NCBI RefSeq assembly: GCF_034661175.1
Contig: NZ_CP141058.1
Coordinates: 1,798,001-1,862,000 of the forward strand
Length of the DNA stretch: 64,000 bases
From: Nocardioides renjunii
GTDB taxonomy: Bacteria > Actinomycetota > Actinomycetes > Propionibacteriales > Nocardioidaceae
Direction of reading: 5' to 3'
The translations under genes and the position numbers were made by a program. This document shows positions 28,601-37,532 of this stretch, one piece after another. The stretch's first letter is position 1. Every line of letters begins with the position of its first letter. Under the pieces are notes generated by a model. That model searched no databases and had not been told where the DNA came from. It saw nothing but the letters and a program-made list of their open reading frames with translations.

Positions 28601-30193
28601 GATCGTGCCGCCGCTGGTCACGGCCAGCCGCTGGGCACCGGGCCGACCGCTGAGGGAACCGGTGACCCGGTCCCACACGATGCGGGGGCGCAGCTCGGCG
28701 AACTCGTCGCTGGGGTAGCGGCCGCTGAGCAGGTCGAGGGTGGCGTCGAAGGCCGAGCGGGGGAGCTGGGAGTAGGAGGCCGCCCGGACGAAGAGGGCGA
28801 ACATCTCGTCGACGTCCCACTCCTCCATCGCCAGCATCGCCACCACCTGCTGGGCGAGCACGTCGAGCGGGTTGGTGGGGATCGACAGCTTCTCGATGGC
28901 GCCGCTGCGCATCCGCTCTACGGCGACGGCGGTCTGGGCGAGGTCGCCGCGGTGCTTGGGGAAGAGCACGCCGCGGCTGGTCTCGCCGACCTGGTGGCCG
29001 GCACGCCCCACGCGCTGGAGGGCGCTGGCCACGCTGGGCGGCGACTCGATCTGCACGACGAGGTCGACCGACCCCATGTCGATGCCGAGCTCGAGGCTGC
29101 TCGTCGCGACCACGCAGGGGAGCCGCCCGCGCTTGAGGTCGTCCTCGATGATCGCCCGCTGCTCCTTGGAGACCGAGCCGTGGTGGGCCTTGGCGATGAC
29201 GGTGTCGGCGCCGGTGCTCTGGCCCGACTGCGCCATCACCTGGGCGGGGGAGCGGCCGCCCTCCTCGACCTCGACGCCGGCGCGCTCGGTCGCGATCTCG
29301 TTGAGCCGGGCGGTGAGGCGCTCGGCGAGGCGCCGGGAGTTGGCGAAGACGATCGTGGAGCGGTGCTGCTCGACGAGGTCGACGACGTTCTCCTCGACGT
29401 GGGGCCAGATGCTCGTCGAGCGGCCCGGATCGCCGGACTCCTCGTCGTACTCCTCCGGCATCGTCATGTCCTCGACCGGCACGACGACCCGCAGGTCCCA
29501 CTCCTTGGTGCTGGGCGGGGAGACGATCTCGACGGGCTGCGTGCCGCCGAGGAAGCGCGCCACCTCCTCGAGGGGACGCACGGTCGCGCTCAGCCCGATG
29601 CGCTGCGCGGGACGGTCGAGCAGCGCGTCGAGGCGCTCGAGGCTCAGGCCGAGGTGGGCACCGCGCTTGGTGCCGGCCACGGCGTGCACCTCGTCGATGA
29701 TGACGGTGTCAACCCCGCGCAGCGTCTCGCGCGCCTGGCTGGTGAGCATGAGGAAGAGCGACTCGGGCGTGGTGATGAGGATGTCGGGCGGCGTCGTGCC
29801 GAGCTTGCGCCGGTCGGCCGGACTGGTGTCGCCCGAGCGCAGCCCGACGGTGACGTCGGGGACCGTCGCCTCGAGCCGCTCGGCGGTGTTGCGGATGCCG
29901 GTCAGCGGCGCGCGGAGGTTGCGCTCGACGTCGACGCCCAGCGCCTTGAGCGGGGAGATGTAGAGGACACGGGTGCGCCGCATCTTGTCGTCGGGTCGCT
30001 CGGTGCTCAGCAGCCGGTCGATGGCGTGCAGGAACGCGCTCAGGGTCTTGCCGCTGCCGGTCGGGGCGACGACGAGGGCGTGCTTGCCGGCGGCGATGGC
30101 GTCCCAGGCCCCCTCCTGCGCCGGCGTCGGGCTCGCGAAGGACGCCTCGAACCACGCGCGCGTGGGAGCGCTGAAGCGGTCGAGAGCGGTCAT
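25676..30193 (-). CDS. lhr: ATP-dependent DNA helicase Lhr (long form)
   Basis: This superfamily-2 3'-5' DNA helicase involved in DNA repair has 1505 residues, the usual length of actinobacterial Lhr. Walker A APTGSGKTLSA lies near residue 45, the DEVH box (IIDEVHAVAGTKRGAHL) near 165, and the motif VI region (QRVGRAGHQVGETSRG) near 395. The winged-helix and beta-barrel Lhr core follows. The large C-terminal half includes the Lhr-CTD assembly region. The start is the ATG at 30193, MTALDRFSAPTRAWFEASF, the usual Lhr beginning. It forms an operon with nei. Confidence 0.96.
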   Translation of the reverse strand: MTALDRFSAPTRAWFEASFASPTPAQEGAWDAIAAGKHALVVAPTGSGKTLSAFLHAIDRLLSTERPDDKMRRTRVLYISPLKALGVDVERNLRAPLTGIRNTAERLEATVPDVTVGLRSGDTSPADRRKLGTTPPDILITTPESLFLMLTSQARETLRGVDTVIIDEVHAVAGTKRGAHLGLSLERLDALLDRPAQRIGLSATVRPLEEVARFLGGTQPVEIVSPPSTKEWDLRVVVPVEDMTMPEEYDEESGDPGRSTSIWPHVEENVVDLVEQHRSTIVFANSRRLAERLTARLNEIATERAGVEVEEGGRSPAQVMAQSGQSTGADTVIAKAHHGSVSKEQRAIIEDDLKRGRLPCVVATSSLELGIDMGSVDLVVQIESPPSVASALQRVGRAGHQVGETSRGVLFPKHRGDLAQTAVAVERMRSGAIEKLSIPTNPLDVLAQQVVAMLAMEEWDVDEMFALFVRAASYSQLPRSAFDATLDLLSGRYPSDEFAELRPRIVWDRVTGSLSGRPGAQRLAVTSGGTIPDRGLFGVFLVGEKASRVGELDEEMVYESRVGDVFALGATSWRIEDITHDRVLVTPAPGIPGRLPFWKGDALGRPAELGAAVGAFTRELAAQPHDKAVASVRERGLDANAAANLVTYLGEQREATQVVPNDTQVVVERFRDELGDWRLVVHSPYGTPVHAPWALAINARLRERYDVDGQAVASDDGIVIRIPDTDAEPPTGEIIVFEPEEIEQLVTQEVGGSALFASRFRECAARALLLPRRDPGRRSPLWQQRQRSAQLLQVASQYPAFPIVLEAVRECLQDVYDLPALVALLGRVQRREITVVDVATTQPSPFARSLLFGYVAQFVYEGDSPIAERRAAALSLDQGLLAELLGRAELRELLDPEVLAEVEAELQWLADDRRARDAEAVADLLRLVGPLSTAEIRARAVEGADVEGWLASLADVRRVVEVRMAGEDRWTAIEDIGRLRDGLGVPVPVGTPDAFLQLPEDPLADLVSRYARSHGPFTTAEVAGRLGLGEAVARQTLQRLAHRGRVLDGEFRPSGAGSEWCDAEVLRKLRRRSLARLRQEIEPVGHDAVARFLPAWQRVGGTLRGVDGVVAAIDQLAGCPVPASALEPLVLAARVRDYEPSMLDELTASGEVIWTGHSPLPGSDGWVSLHLADQAHLTLPELEGDEPTGLQRAVLDALDPGGAWFFRQLADRVGPTTDAELSTALWELVWRGLVTNDTLTPLRALVRSGTPSHRSRRTPPRMGRTTRGRMPARTGPPETAGRWALLPDRDGDPTRRAHARAEHLLERHGVVTRGAVMSERVVGGFAGVYKVLSAFEDTGRCRRGYFIEGLGAAQFGSAGAIDRLRTFAEPDSAKGGTKPTVVALAATDPANVFGAALPWPEADAERTGHRPGRKAGALVVLVDGDLTVYVERGGRTLLTWTEDPDVLTPAMTALADAARRGALGRLTVEKADGQALIGNGGETPIRLALSAAGFVATPKGLRIRA

Positions 30194-30233
30194 GGCCCCG
30201 AGTCTGCCACTGGCGTACGACACCGGGCGGCGG

Positions 30234-31493
30234 CTACAGCTCGAGCTCGCGCAGGGCACGGCCCCGCGAACTGGCCAGCTGGCCCGTCCTCCTCGACCAC
30301 TCGGAGACGTCGGTGTCGCGCAGGCTCTGGAGCTGGTGGGGGTCGCTGGCGAGGTCGTAGAGCTCCCACTCGCCGGAGCGGACGTGCTCGACGTAGGACT
30401 GCGACTCCTCGCGGAGCATTGCCCAGTCGAGGTTCGTGTTCTCGACCAGCAGGCGGCGGCGCCAGGAGGACCAGTCGCCGGACCTGAGCGGCTCGAGCAT
30501 CGAGCGACCGTCCAGGTCGCGCCCGGCGTCCGGGTCGAGCCCGGCGATGTCGAGGGTGGTGGGCATCAGGTCGACCTGCGAGACCAGCGCGTCGACCGTG
30601 CGCGGCTCGACGCCCGGCCCGCGGACGACGAACGGGATGCCGGCCGACTCCTCGTAGGGCTGCGACTTGTGGAAGAGCCGGTGCTCGCCGAGCAGGTAGC
30701 CGTTGTCGGAGACGAAGAAGATCCACGTCCTCCTGAGCTGGCCGGTCCGCCGCAGGACGTCCAGCACGCTCCCGATCCGGTCGTCGACGTCCTGCAGCTC
30801 CTCCAGCTTGCCCTCGTAGATCTTCCGCATGCGGCGGCGGTCCTGGGGCGGGAGGTCCCGGATCCACGAGGGCTTGTCGCCCATGTCGGGCTCGTTGAGC
30901 GCCGGTGGGTCCCACTCGACCCCGTCGAAGTCGTCGGCGTGCTCGGGGCTCGGCGTGTAGGGACCGTGGGGCGCCGTCGGCGCGTACACGGCGAACCACG
31001 GACCGGTGTCGCGGTGCCGGCGGATGAAGCGGCGCAGGCGCTGGGCGGCGAAGGCGTCGAACTCGCGTTGCGACCCGACCGTCCGCACGGTCCCGTCGAC
31101 GTTCACGCGGGGGTCGTCGACCATGCCGTCGAGGAGGGCGATCCAGCGGTCCCAGCCGGGGGCGACGTACGACGGCTGCTGGGCGAGCCCGTTCATGTAC
31201 TTGCCGAAGTAGCCGGTGTCGTATCCGGCCGCCCTCATCCGCGTCGCGGCCGTGTCCCGGTCGTGCCCCTGCGCCACGAACGGCGGATGGGTCATGTTGC
31301 TGTCGCACCCGTGGTTGTGGGGATAGAGACTGGTGAGCATCGAGGCGCGCGCCGGACCGCACAGTGGCATCGCGCTGTAGCCGCGTCGGAAGTGCACGCC
31401 CCTTCTCACCAGGCGTCTCCAGGTCCGGTCCATCGACCTCAGCGTGGAGCGCATCTGGTCGTCGGTGATGATCCAGAGCACGTTGTCGGCCAT
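30234..31493 (-). CDS. sulfatase family hydrolase
   Basis: The 419-residue protein belongs to the alkaline-phosphatase-superfamily sulfatases. The N-terminus has the metal ligands ITDDQM, and the formylglycine site is Cys in LCGPARASMLTSLYPHNHG near residue 45, which fits C-x-P-x-R. Further motifs are GYFGKYMNG, APTAPHGPYTP and FFVSDNGYLLGEHRLFHK. Activity needs a formylglycine-generating enzyme encoded elsewhere. No signal peptide is visible, so the location is uncertain. A TAGGGT element 7 bases before the ATG suggests its own leaderless promoter. Confidence 0.9.
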   Translation of the reverse strand: MADNVLWIITDDQMRSTLRSMDRTWRRLVRRGVHFRRGYSAMPLCGPARASMLTSLYPHNHGCDSNMTHPPFVAQGHDRDTAATRMRAAGYDTGYFGKYMNGLAQQPSYVAPGWDRWIALLDGMVDDPRVNVDGTVRTVGSQREFDAFAAQRLRRFIRRHRDTGPWFAVYAPTAPHGPYTPSPEHADDFDGVEWDPPALNEPDMGDKPSWIRDLPPQDRRRMRKIYEGKLEELQDVDDRIGSVLDVLRRTGQLRRTWIFFVSDNGYLLGEHRLFHKSQPYEESAGIPFVVRGPGVEPRTVDALVSQVDLMPTTLDIAGLDPDAGRDLDGRSMLEPLRSGDWSSWRRRLLVENTNLDWAMLREESQSYVEHVRSGEWELYDLASDPHQLQSLRDTDVSEWSRRTGQLASSRGRALRELEL

Positions 31494-31500
31494 GGCCCCC

Positions 31501-31506
31501 ACCCTA
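31501..31506 (-). promoter_or_regulatory. -10 element of leaderless sulfatase promoter
   Basis: On the minus strand TAGGGT is followed by seven bases (GGGGGCC) and the ATG at 31493. It sits in the 29-bp gap to the upstream AraC-type gene. Confidence 0.5.
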
Positions 31507-31522
31507 CGGAGCCCGGCGGTCC

Positions 31523-32356
31523 TCAGGCGGAGCGCGCGTACGCCGCCGGCGTGACCCCGAGCGTCCGTCGGAAGTGGCGCGTCAGGTGCGCCTGGTCGTG
31601 GAACCCGGCCTCGACCGCGACGACGCCCGGCGGCGTGCCGGCGAGCAGCAGCCGTCGCGCCACGTCGACCCGACGACCCACGAGGTAGCGGTGCGGGGAG
31701 ATGCCGAGCTCGTGGCCGAAGGCACGGACGAGGTGCGACGGACCGGCCCCCAGCACCGCCGACGCGGTCGCCAGGCTGATCCCGTCGACGACGTGTGCGT
31801 CGAGCAGGTCCTGGAGTCGTCGCGCCAGGGTGGGCGCCCGTCCCCGGGCAGGCGCCGCGTCCGTGCGGTCGAGGTGGCGACCGAGCCGTGCGGTGACGAT
31901 CGCGAGCCAGGTCTCCGCCTCGAGCTCGTCGCCCGGTCGCTGGACGGCGCGGTGCACGCGGTCGACCGCGGCCCACAGGGACGGGTCGGTCCAGTCCGGC
32001 CGGTCGACGGCCCGGCCCAGCCGCTGGACGTCCACCTGGCTGGTGTCGAGGTAGAGCACCCGCTTGCGGAAGCCCTCGGCGCCGGCCGCACGGCCGTCGT
32101 GGGCGACGTGGGGAGGCAGGAGGACGACGCGCGACGGTGCGGTCTGGTGCTCGCGACGGTCCAGGTCGTAGCGCACGCCGCCGGCGTCCACCAGCAGCAC
32201 CGTCCAGGCGTCGTGGGTGTGCTTGGGGTAGGCGTGGCTCGTGAAGGCGGCGTGCAGCACCTCGGTGAGGCCGGGGACGTCGGGGCGCCACGCCCGGACG
32301 CGCGTCGCCGGGGCCACGGGGGCCACGGGGGCCGCCGGGTGCGCCGGGTCCGCCAT
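31523..32356 (-). CDS. AraC family transcriptional regulator
   Basis: This 277-residue regulator has an N-terminal cupin-like AraC ligand domain (SHAYPKHTHDAWTVLLVDAG, LPPHVAHDGR) and a C-terminal double HTH (LATASAVLGAGPSHLVRAF and VAVEAGFHDQAHLTRHFRRT, the AraC signature). It is divergent from the DUF2000 gene, with 49 bp between starts, so that gene is its probable target. TACGTT lies 6 bases before the ATG. The effector is unknown. Confidence 0.92.
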   Translation of the reverse strand: MADPAHPAAPVAPVAPATRVRAWRPDVPGLTEVLHAAFTSHAYPKHTHDAWTVLLVDAGGVRYDLDRREHQTAPSRVVLLPPHVAHDGRAAGAEGFRKRVLYLDTSQVDVQRLGRAVDRPDWTDPSLWAAVDRVHRAVQRPGDELEAETWLAIVTARLGRHLDRTDAAPARGRAPTLARRLQDLLDAHVVDGISLATASAVLGAGPSHLVRAFGHELGISPHRYLVGRRVDVARRLLLAGTPPGVVAVEAGFHDQAHLTRHFRRTLGVTPAAYARSA

Positions 32357-32405
32357 GGCAAGAACGTACAAGACCGGATGCCGTGGGCGAGCCGACGATG
32401 ACCGG

Positions 32406-32834
32406 ATGAGCGACTTCCCGACCCCACCGTTCGACTCCAAGATCGCGATCGTCGTCCGTGACGACCTCGCCACCTGGCAGCGGCTCAACGTGACGGCGTT
32501 CCTCGCCAGCGGCGTCGCCGCGGCGCACCCGCAGCTCGTGGGGCTGCCGTACGTCGACGCGGACGACACCACCTACCTCCCGCTGCTGGGCATGCCCGTG
32601 CTCGTCTTCGAGGCGGACGGGGGGACCCTGCGTGCGGTGCGCGAACGTGCCGTGCGCCGGGACCTGCCGCTCGCGCTCTACACCGCCGACATGTTCCGGA
32701 CCGGCCACGACGAGGCCAACCGCGCGGTCGTCCGCGCGGTCGCCGGGGCGGACCTCGACCTGGTCGGCGTCGCGGTGTTCGGTCCCAGGAACGCCGTGGA
32801 CAAGTCGGTCAAGGGCGCGGGCCTGCACCCGTGA
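32406..32834 (+). CDS. DUF2000 family protein
   Basis: The 142-residue protein matches DUF2000 (PTH2-like fold) with the features KIAIVVRDDLATWQRLNVTA, LLGMPVLVF and TADMFRTGHDEANR. Its function is unknown. AraC-type regulators often lie divergently next to DUF2000 genes, as here. Its 3' end overlaps the convergent membrane-protein gene by 26 bp. Confidence 0.88.
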   Translation: MSDFPTPPFDSKIAIVVRDDLATWQRLNVTAFLASGVAAAHPQLVGLPYVDADDTTYLPLLGMPVLVFEADGGTLRAVRERAVRRDLPLALYTADMFRTGHDEANRAVVRAVAGADLDLVGVAVFGPRNAVDKSVKGAGLHP

Positions 32835-33516
32835 GGTGCGGCCTGTTCCTGACGCCGGCCCACGCCCCGCCCAGCGCCGTCACCGCGACGAGGGCGATGG
32901 CGAACCCCGTCCAGTCGCCGACCGGGAGGTGGCGCCCGACCGCGTAGAGGGCGGTGTTCACGACGGCGTAGACCGCGCCGTACTGGAGGATCCGCCGGAC
33001 CGGTGTGAGGCCGACGTGGCCGTCCGCGACCGGCCGGTTCGCCCGGCGGTAGACCTGCCACGGGGCGCTCATCACGACCGCGTCGAGGAGGTAGCGCGAG
33101 TTGTCGGTGTCGTCGTCGACGGGACGCAGGCCGACCAGCTCGGCGCGGTGCCGCTCGACCCTGCGCTGCACCAGCCCGAGCGCGGCGGCCAGGACGAGCG
33201 CGACGAGGGCGGTGACGGCGTACGCGGCGAGCGGACCGAGGAGGGCATGCATCCGCAGGTAGACCCAGTAGCCGGGGATGTCGTCGGCCACCTGGTAGAC
33301 GGGGAACACCGTCACGCACCACAGCCGCGCGAGCGCGAACCGGCGCCGGTCCGTCGCGCTCGGGCCGTCCCCGGCGACCCCCGCACCCAGGGCGCGGGTG
33401 ATCTCGGCGTTCCGGGCGAGCATCTCCTTGAACACGTCGATCGCGTCGGGCACGTAGCGCCACACGCTGAGGACGGCACCCTCGGCGGCACTGACGGCGA
33501 TCGTGCGTGCGGACAT
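32809..33516 (-). CDS. predicted membrane protein of unknown function
   Basis: This 235-residue protein is not recognised. A soluble N-terminal part of about 70 residues is followed by a hydrophobic helix near 80-105 and more at the C-terminus (two helices from about 180). Between them is an Arg/Asp-rich stretch. The start is the ATG at 33516. It is transcribed with, and lies 93 bp downstream of, the acyltransferase-SGNH gene, but no functional link can be shown. Confidence 0.6.
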   Translation of the reverse strand: MSARTIAVSAAEGAVLSVWRYVPDAIDVFKEMLARNAEITRALGAGVAGDGPSATDRRRFALARLWCVTVFPVYQVADDIPGYWVYLRMHALLGPLAAYAVTALVALVLAAALGLVQRRVERHRAELVGLRPVDDDTDNSRYLLDAVVMSAPWQVYRRANRPVADGHVGLTPVRRILQYGAVYAVVNTALYAVGRHLPVGDWTGFAIALVAVTALGGAWAGVRNRPHLTGAGPRP

Positions 33517-33609
33517 CGGGACTCGGCTCTGTCGGCGGCGCGGGCAGGGCCTGCGCGCGCTGCCCAGCATCGTGCCAACGACCGTCGCGCGCCAGAGCGG
33601 GACCGGACC

Positions 33610-35781
33610 TCACCTCGGCACGGCGGCGACGAGCTGCGGCAGGAGCCACGGGGCGATCCACCCCTGGACGCCCGACGGAGTGAGGTGCAGCCCGTCCGAG
33701 CGGACCTGGTAGCCGCCGGCGGTCCAGGTGAAGCGACCCCCCGGGGAGATCCGGGCGCCGAGGTCGACGACCCTCACGTGGGGGTGGTCGCTCGCGACGC
33801 TGCGCAGCAGGTCGTTCCAGGCCGTCACGCGGTGCGGCTCGTCCTCGGGGAACAGGCTGCCGTCCAGCTGCTCGCCGCGCCGGTTGTAGGGCTCGGTGGC
33901 CAGCAGCACGTGCGCCCCGCGGGCTCCGACCGTGCGGATGGCGAGGTCGAGCTCGGACCGGAGGTGCGCGTCGAAGGCGGGATCGCCGACGTGCGTCCAC
34001 CGCCCCTCGAGCACGCGGTCCATCGTCTCCCACCTCCCGACGAGGACGAGCGCGACGTCCGGGTCGTCCCGGGCGACGTGCGAGCGCCAGATCCGCGGCC
34101 AGTCCCGGCACGTCGGCATCAGGCCGGCGTAGTGGCGCCCGAAGTAGCGGAACGGCGCCGTCCGGCTGATCCCGCACCCCATGAGCGTGCGGTCTCGCAC
34201 GTCCAGCTCGGGGTGGGCGGGCAGGTAGTTCACCAGCGTCCACGCCACCGAGTCGCCGAACACGTCGACCACCACGGGCTGCCCCGGTCGCCGCCGGTGC
34301 AGCTCCGGGGTCGGGCGCGGGGTGGGCCGCTCGCTCCCCGCCTTCGTCCGGTCCCGGGTGCGGTCGCGGTCGCCGTCCTCGGACGTACGGCCGTCCCCAC
34401 CGTCGTCGCCGCCGTCCTCCCCCCGGAGGAAGCGGTCGAGCGCGACGGACGCGTCCGCCTGCTGCACGGGCAGCGACGGCACCGTCGTGGTGGCGAGCAG
34501 CACCACGGCCCCCGCTGCCAGCGCCACCCCCGCCTCGGCGACGCCGAGCACGGGACGCCTCGGGTGCAGTCCCCGCTGGACCGGACGCTCGACGAGCACG
34601 TACGAGACGGCGGCGATGCCCACGGTCAGCAGGCACCGCAGGGCGAGCAACGCCAGGCCGTCCAGCCCGGTCCGGTCGGCGTTGGCGGCGACGAACACCG
34701 GCCAGTGCCAGAGGTACACGCCGTAGGAGATCCGGCCCAGCGCCGGCAGCGGGGGCAGCGAGAGCAGCCGGGCGGACCACCCGGACGGGACGAGGACGAC
34801 GTGGGCGATGACCACCGCCACCGCCAGGGCGACGGCCGCCATGCCGCCGCGGTAGAGCGCCGGGTCCGTCCCGGACAGCCGCGTCGAGGCTCCCACCACC
34901 ACCGCCGCGGCGAGGGCGGCCAGCGCACCCAGCGCCGTACGACGCCAGCCGCGGGCGGCGGGTCGCGGGGCGACGGACGTGAAGGGCCGCTCGCGCAGCG
35001 CGGCGCCCCTCTCGCCGCGGACCGCCAGCAACGCTGCCAGGGCCGCTCCGACGAGGATCGCGCCTCCCCGGGTGTCGGTGCCGTAGTAGGCCCGGCCCGG
35101 GTCGGCGGGGGACCACACCGCCGCGAGCGCGACCGCCGAGGCGACGGCGCCGACGCCGCACAGCACGACCAGCGCCCACAGGCTGGCCCGCACCCGGCCT
35201 CCGTCGGAGCTGCCCGCGGACGTGTGGGGCGTGCGACAGCCGACCAGGACGGCGCACAGGACCAGGGGCCACAGCAGGTAGAACTGCTCCTCGATGCCGA
35301 GTGACCAGGTGTGCTCGAGGGGCGACGGCGCGGCCGTCTGGGCGAAGTAGTCGCCGCCGCGGAGGACCATGCGCCAGTTGGCGACGTAGAAGAGGGCCGC
35401 GATGCCGTCGCCGCGCAGGAGGCGGACCTCCTCAGGGGGAAGCAGGGCCCGCGCGCCGACCGCCACGGCCGCCACCACGAGCAGCAGCGCCGGCAGCAGC
35501 CGCCGTGCCCGACGTCCCCAGAAGGCGGTCAGGTCGATCCGGCCGCCGGTGCGGGCCCACTCCGCGAGCAGGAGCGTGGTGATGAGGTAGCCGGACAGCA
35601 CGAAGAACGCGTCCACGCCGAGGAAGCCGCCGCTGGCCCACGACACGCCGCCGTGGAAGGCCAGGACGCCGACGACCGCGACGGCACGGATGCCGTCCAG
35701 GGCGGGGACGTGGGCCATGACGACCCTCCGGAGGTCGCGGTCGGGATCTTCCATGGTGGACCTGCGGCCGCGGTCTGTCAT
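33610..35781 (-). CDS. acyltransferase-3 (OafA-type) membrane protein fused to an SGNH hydrolase domain
   Basis: The 723-residue protein has an N-terminal integral-membrane acyltransferase domain (HVPALDGIRAVAVVGVLAFH, DAFFVLSGYLITTLLLAEW, FWGRRARRLLPALLL) with about ten helices. A Gly/Asp/Arg-rich linker leads to a C-terminal SGNH/GDSL domain with GDSVAW near residue 508 and DGLHLT near 695. OafA-type proteins O-acetylate cell-surface polysaccharides or peptidoglycan. Alternative starts are 35754 and a Met at VVMAHVPALDG; none has a strong ribosome site. It is downstream of the GlxA-type regulator by 26 bp. Confidence 0.9.
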   Translation of the reverse strand: MTDRGRRSTMEDPDRDLRRVVMAHVPALDGIRAVAVVGVLAFHGGVSWASGGFLGVDAFFVLSGYLITTLLLAEWARTGGRIDLTAFWGRRARRLLPALLLVVAAVAVGARALLPPEEVRLLRGDGIAALFYVANWRMVLRGGDYFAQTAAPSPLEHTWSLGIEEQFYLLWPLVLCAVLVGCRTPHTSAGSSDGGRVRASLWALVVLCGVGAVASAVALAAVWSPADPGRAYYGTDTRGGAILVGAALAALLAVRGERGAALRERPFTSVAPRPAARGWRRTALGALAALAAAVVVGASTRLSGTDPALYRGGMAAVALAVAVVIAHVVLVPSGWSARLLSLPPLPALGRISYGVYLWHWPVFVAANADRTGLDGLALLALRCLLTVGIAAVSYVLVERPVQRGLHPRRPVLGVAEAGVALAAGAVVLLATTTVPSLPVQQADASVALDRFLRGEDGGDDGGDGRTSEDGDRDRTRDRTKAGSERPTPRPTPELHRRRPGQPVVVDVFGDSVAWTLVNYLPAHPELDVRDRTLMGCGISRTAPFRYFGRHYAGLMPTCRDWPRIWRSHVARDDPDVALVLVGRWETMDRVLEGRWTHVGDPAFDAHLRSELDLAIRTVGARGAHVLLATEPYNRRGEQLDGSLFPEDEPHRVTAWNDLLRSVASDHPHVRVVDLGARISPGGRFTWTAGGYQVRSDGLHLTPSGVQGWIAPWLLPQLVAAVPR

Positions 35782-35807
35782 GGGTCGCGAGTCCCGACGG
35801 CCCGGGA

Positions 35808-36773
35808 CTACCGGGCGGCGGTGCGCCCCGAGGCCGTGAACCTCTCGCGGTACGACGTCGGCGCGGTGGCGTAGGCCGCCACGAAGTTCTGCCGGAACGT
35901 GACGACGCTCCGGAAGCCGCAGGCCGTCGCCACCCGGGTCATCGGCCACGTGGTGGTCTCGAGGAGGGTGCGGGCCTCGTCCAGCCGGCGGGCCAGGACC
36001 CATCGGGCCGGCGTGGTCCCGGTGACCTCGGCGAACCGGCGGGTGAAGTTGCGGCGGCTCATCCCGGCCCGGTCGGCGAGCTCGTCGACACCGAGGTCGC
36101 GGTCGAGGTGCGCCAGCGCCCAGTCGAGCGTGGGTCCGAGGTGGCCGACCCCACCGGCGTCGGGCACCGGGCGGTCGACGTACTGCGCCTGGTTGCCCTC
36201 GCGGTGCGGCGCCACCACGAGGTGCCGGGCCACCGTGGTGGCCGCGGCGGCGCCGAGGTGGGAGCGGACGATGTGGAGGCAGGCGTCCAGCGCCGAGGCC
36301 GTCCCGGCCGAGGTGAGGACGTCGCCATGGTCGAGGTAGAGCGCCACCGGGTCGACGCGGACGCCGGGGCGGCGGGCCGCGAGCTCGGACGTGACCGCCC
36401 AGTGGGTCACCACGCTGCGGCCCCCGAGCGGCACGCTGTCGACCACCGGGAACGCGCCGAGGCAGAGCCCGGCGATGCTGGCGCCGCGGGCGTGGGCGGC
36501 GCCCACGAGCGAGACGAGGGACGCGCCGGCGGGTGGCAGGTCGGTCGGCCACGACGGGAGGACGAGGAGGTCGGCGTCCGCGACGCTCCCGGGGTCCCCG
36601 ACGTCGTCGACCACGAGTCCCTCGGCGGTGCGGACGGCCCGGCCGTCGTCGGTCCACACGGTCGTGTGCCAGCCCTCGGCCAGCCCGAGGCGGCCGACCT
36701 CGCCGAAGACGAGCAGCGGCGCGGCGAGGTGGAACATCGTGATGCCGTCGAAGGCGTGCACGCCGATCCTCAT
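35808..36773 (-). CDS. GlxA-type transcriptional regulator (DJ-1/PfpI plus AraC HTH)
   Basis: This 321-residue protein has an N-terminal DJ-1/PfpI-like domain, with the nucleophile-elbow Cys in AGLCLGAF near residue 105, and a C-terminal AraC HTH pair (LDRDLGVDELADRAGMSRR, VATACGFRSVVTFRQNF). It is divergent from the isochorismatase-family gene (100 bp between starts), the most likely target. It may also read into the downstream acyltransferase gene. Confidence 0.92.
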   Translation of the reverse strand: MRIGVHAFDGITMFHLAAPLLVFGEVGRLGLAEGWHTTVWTDDGRAVRTAEGLVVDDVGDPGSVADADLLVLPSWPTDLPPAGASLVSLVGAAHARGASIAGLCLGAFPVVDSVPLGGRSVVTHWAVTSELAARRPGVRVDPVALYLDHGDVLTSAGTASALDACLHIVRSHLGAAAATTVARHLVVAPHREGNQAQYVDRPVPDAGGVGHLGPTLDWALAHLDRDLGVDELADRAGMSRRNFTRRFAEVTGTTPARWVLARRLDEARTLLETTTWPMTRVATACGFRSVVTFRQNFVAAYATAPTSYRERFTASGRTAAR

Positions 36774-36873
36774 CGTTGGCCCGATCTCACCGAAGGTGGT
36801 CTCAGCTGCCGCTCACGCTACCGGCCTCCCGCACGTCAGGCTGGGGGAGACCCCCCGTCACCGAAGGAGCCCC

Positions 36874-37509
36874 ATGACCAGCCCCCGCCGCGCCCTCGTC
36901 GTCGTCGACGTCCAGCAGGAGTACTTCGACGGCCCCCTGCAGATCCAGCACCCCCCGCGCGAGGAGTCCCTCGCCCACGTCACCCGTGCGATGGACCTCG
37001 CGACCGAGGAGGGCCTGCCGGTCGTCGTGGTGCAGCACGAGCTGCCCGAGGGTGCTCCCGTCTTCGCCGTCGGGTCCGCGGGCTGGGCCCTGCACCCCGA
37101 GGTCGAGAAGCGCCTCCAGCCCGGCTGGAAGCGCGCCAGCAAGGACAAGGGCAGCGTGTTCGCCGGCACCGACGTCGCCGAGTGGCTGGCCGAGCAGGGC
37201 GTCGACACCGTCACCGTCGTCGGCTTCATGACCAACAACTGCGACATCGCGACCGCCGTCGAGGCGGAGGGCCTCGGCCTCGCCGCCGAGGTGCTGTCGG
37301 ACGCCAGCGGGGCCATCCACCTGGCCAACGAGGTGGGCAAGGTCCCGGCCGAGGTCCTGCACGAGACCCTCCTGGTCCTGCTCCACTCCAACTTCGCCGC
37401 CGTCGCGACCACCGAGACGTGGGCGAGCGCGGTCCGCGCAGGGGAGCCGCTGCCGAAGAGCGACCTCGGCGCCTCGGCGATGCAGGGACGCGCCGCCTTC
37501 GCCGGCTGA
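36874..37509 (+). CDS. isochorismatase-family cysteine hydrolase
   Basis: This 211-residue cytoplasmic hydrolase has the family's catalytic Asp in VVVDVQQEYF (residue 12), a Lys in the KRASKDKGSVF region and the nucleophilic Cys in VGFMTNNCDIA near residue 122, with the cis-peptide pattern before it. Family members hydrolyse isochorismate, nicotinamide or other amides; the true substrate is unknown. The ATG at 36874 has GAAGGAG upstream. It is divergent from a GlxA-type regulator. Confidence 0.9.
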   Translation: MTSPRRALVVVDVQQEYFDGPLQIQHPPREESLAHVTRAMDLATEEGLPVVVVQHELPEGAPVFAVGSAGWALHPEVEKRLQPGWKRASKDKGSVFAGTDVAEWLAEQGVDTVTVVGFMTNNCDIATAVEAEGLGLAAEVLSDASGAIHLANEVGKVPAEVLHETLLVLLHSNFAAVATTETWASAVRAGEPLPKSDLGASAMQGRAAFAG

Positions 37510-37532
37510 CGGGAGCCCGGCCCGCCGGCCGC

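Noticed and set aside
25475..30487. 1670-codon open frame on the plus strand across nei and lhr
   Set aside because: It is the GC-driven shadow of lhr; no domain or signal is visible in it, while lhr has full helicase motifs on the other strand.
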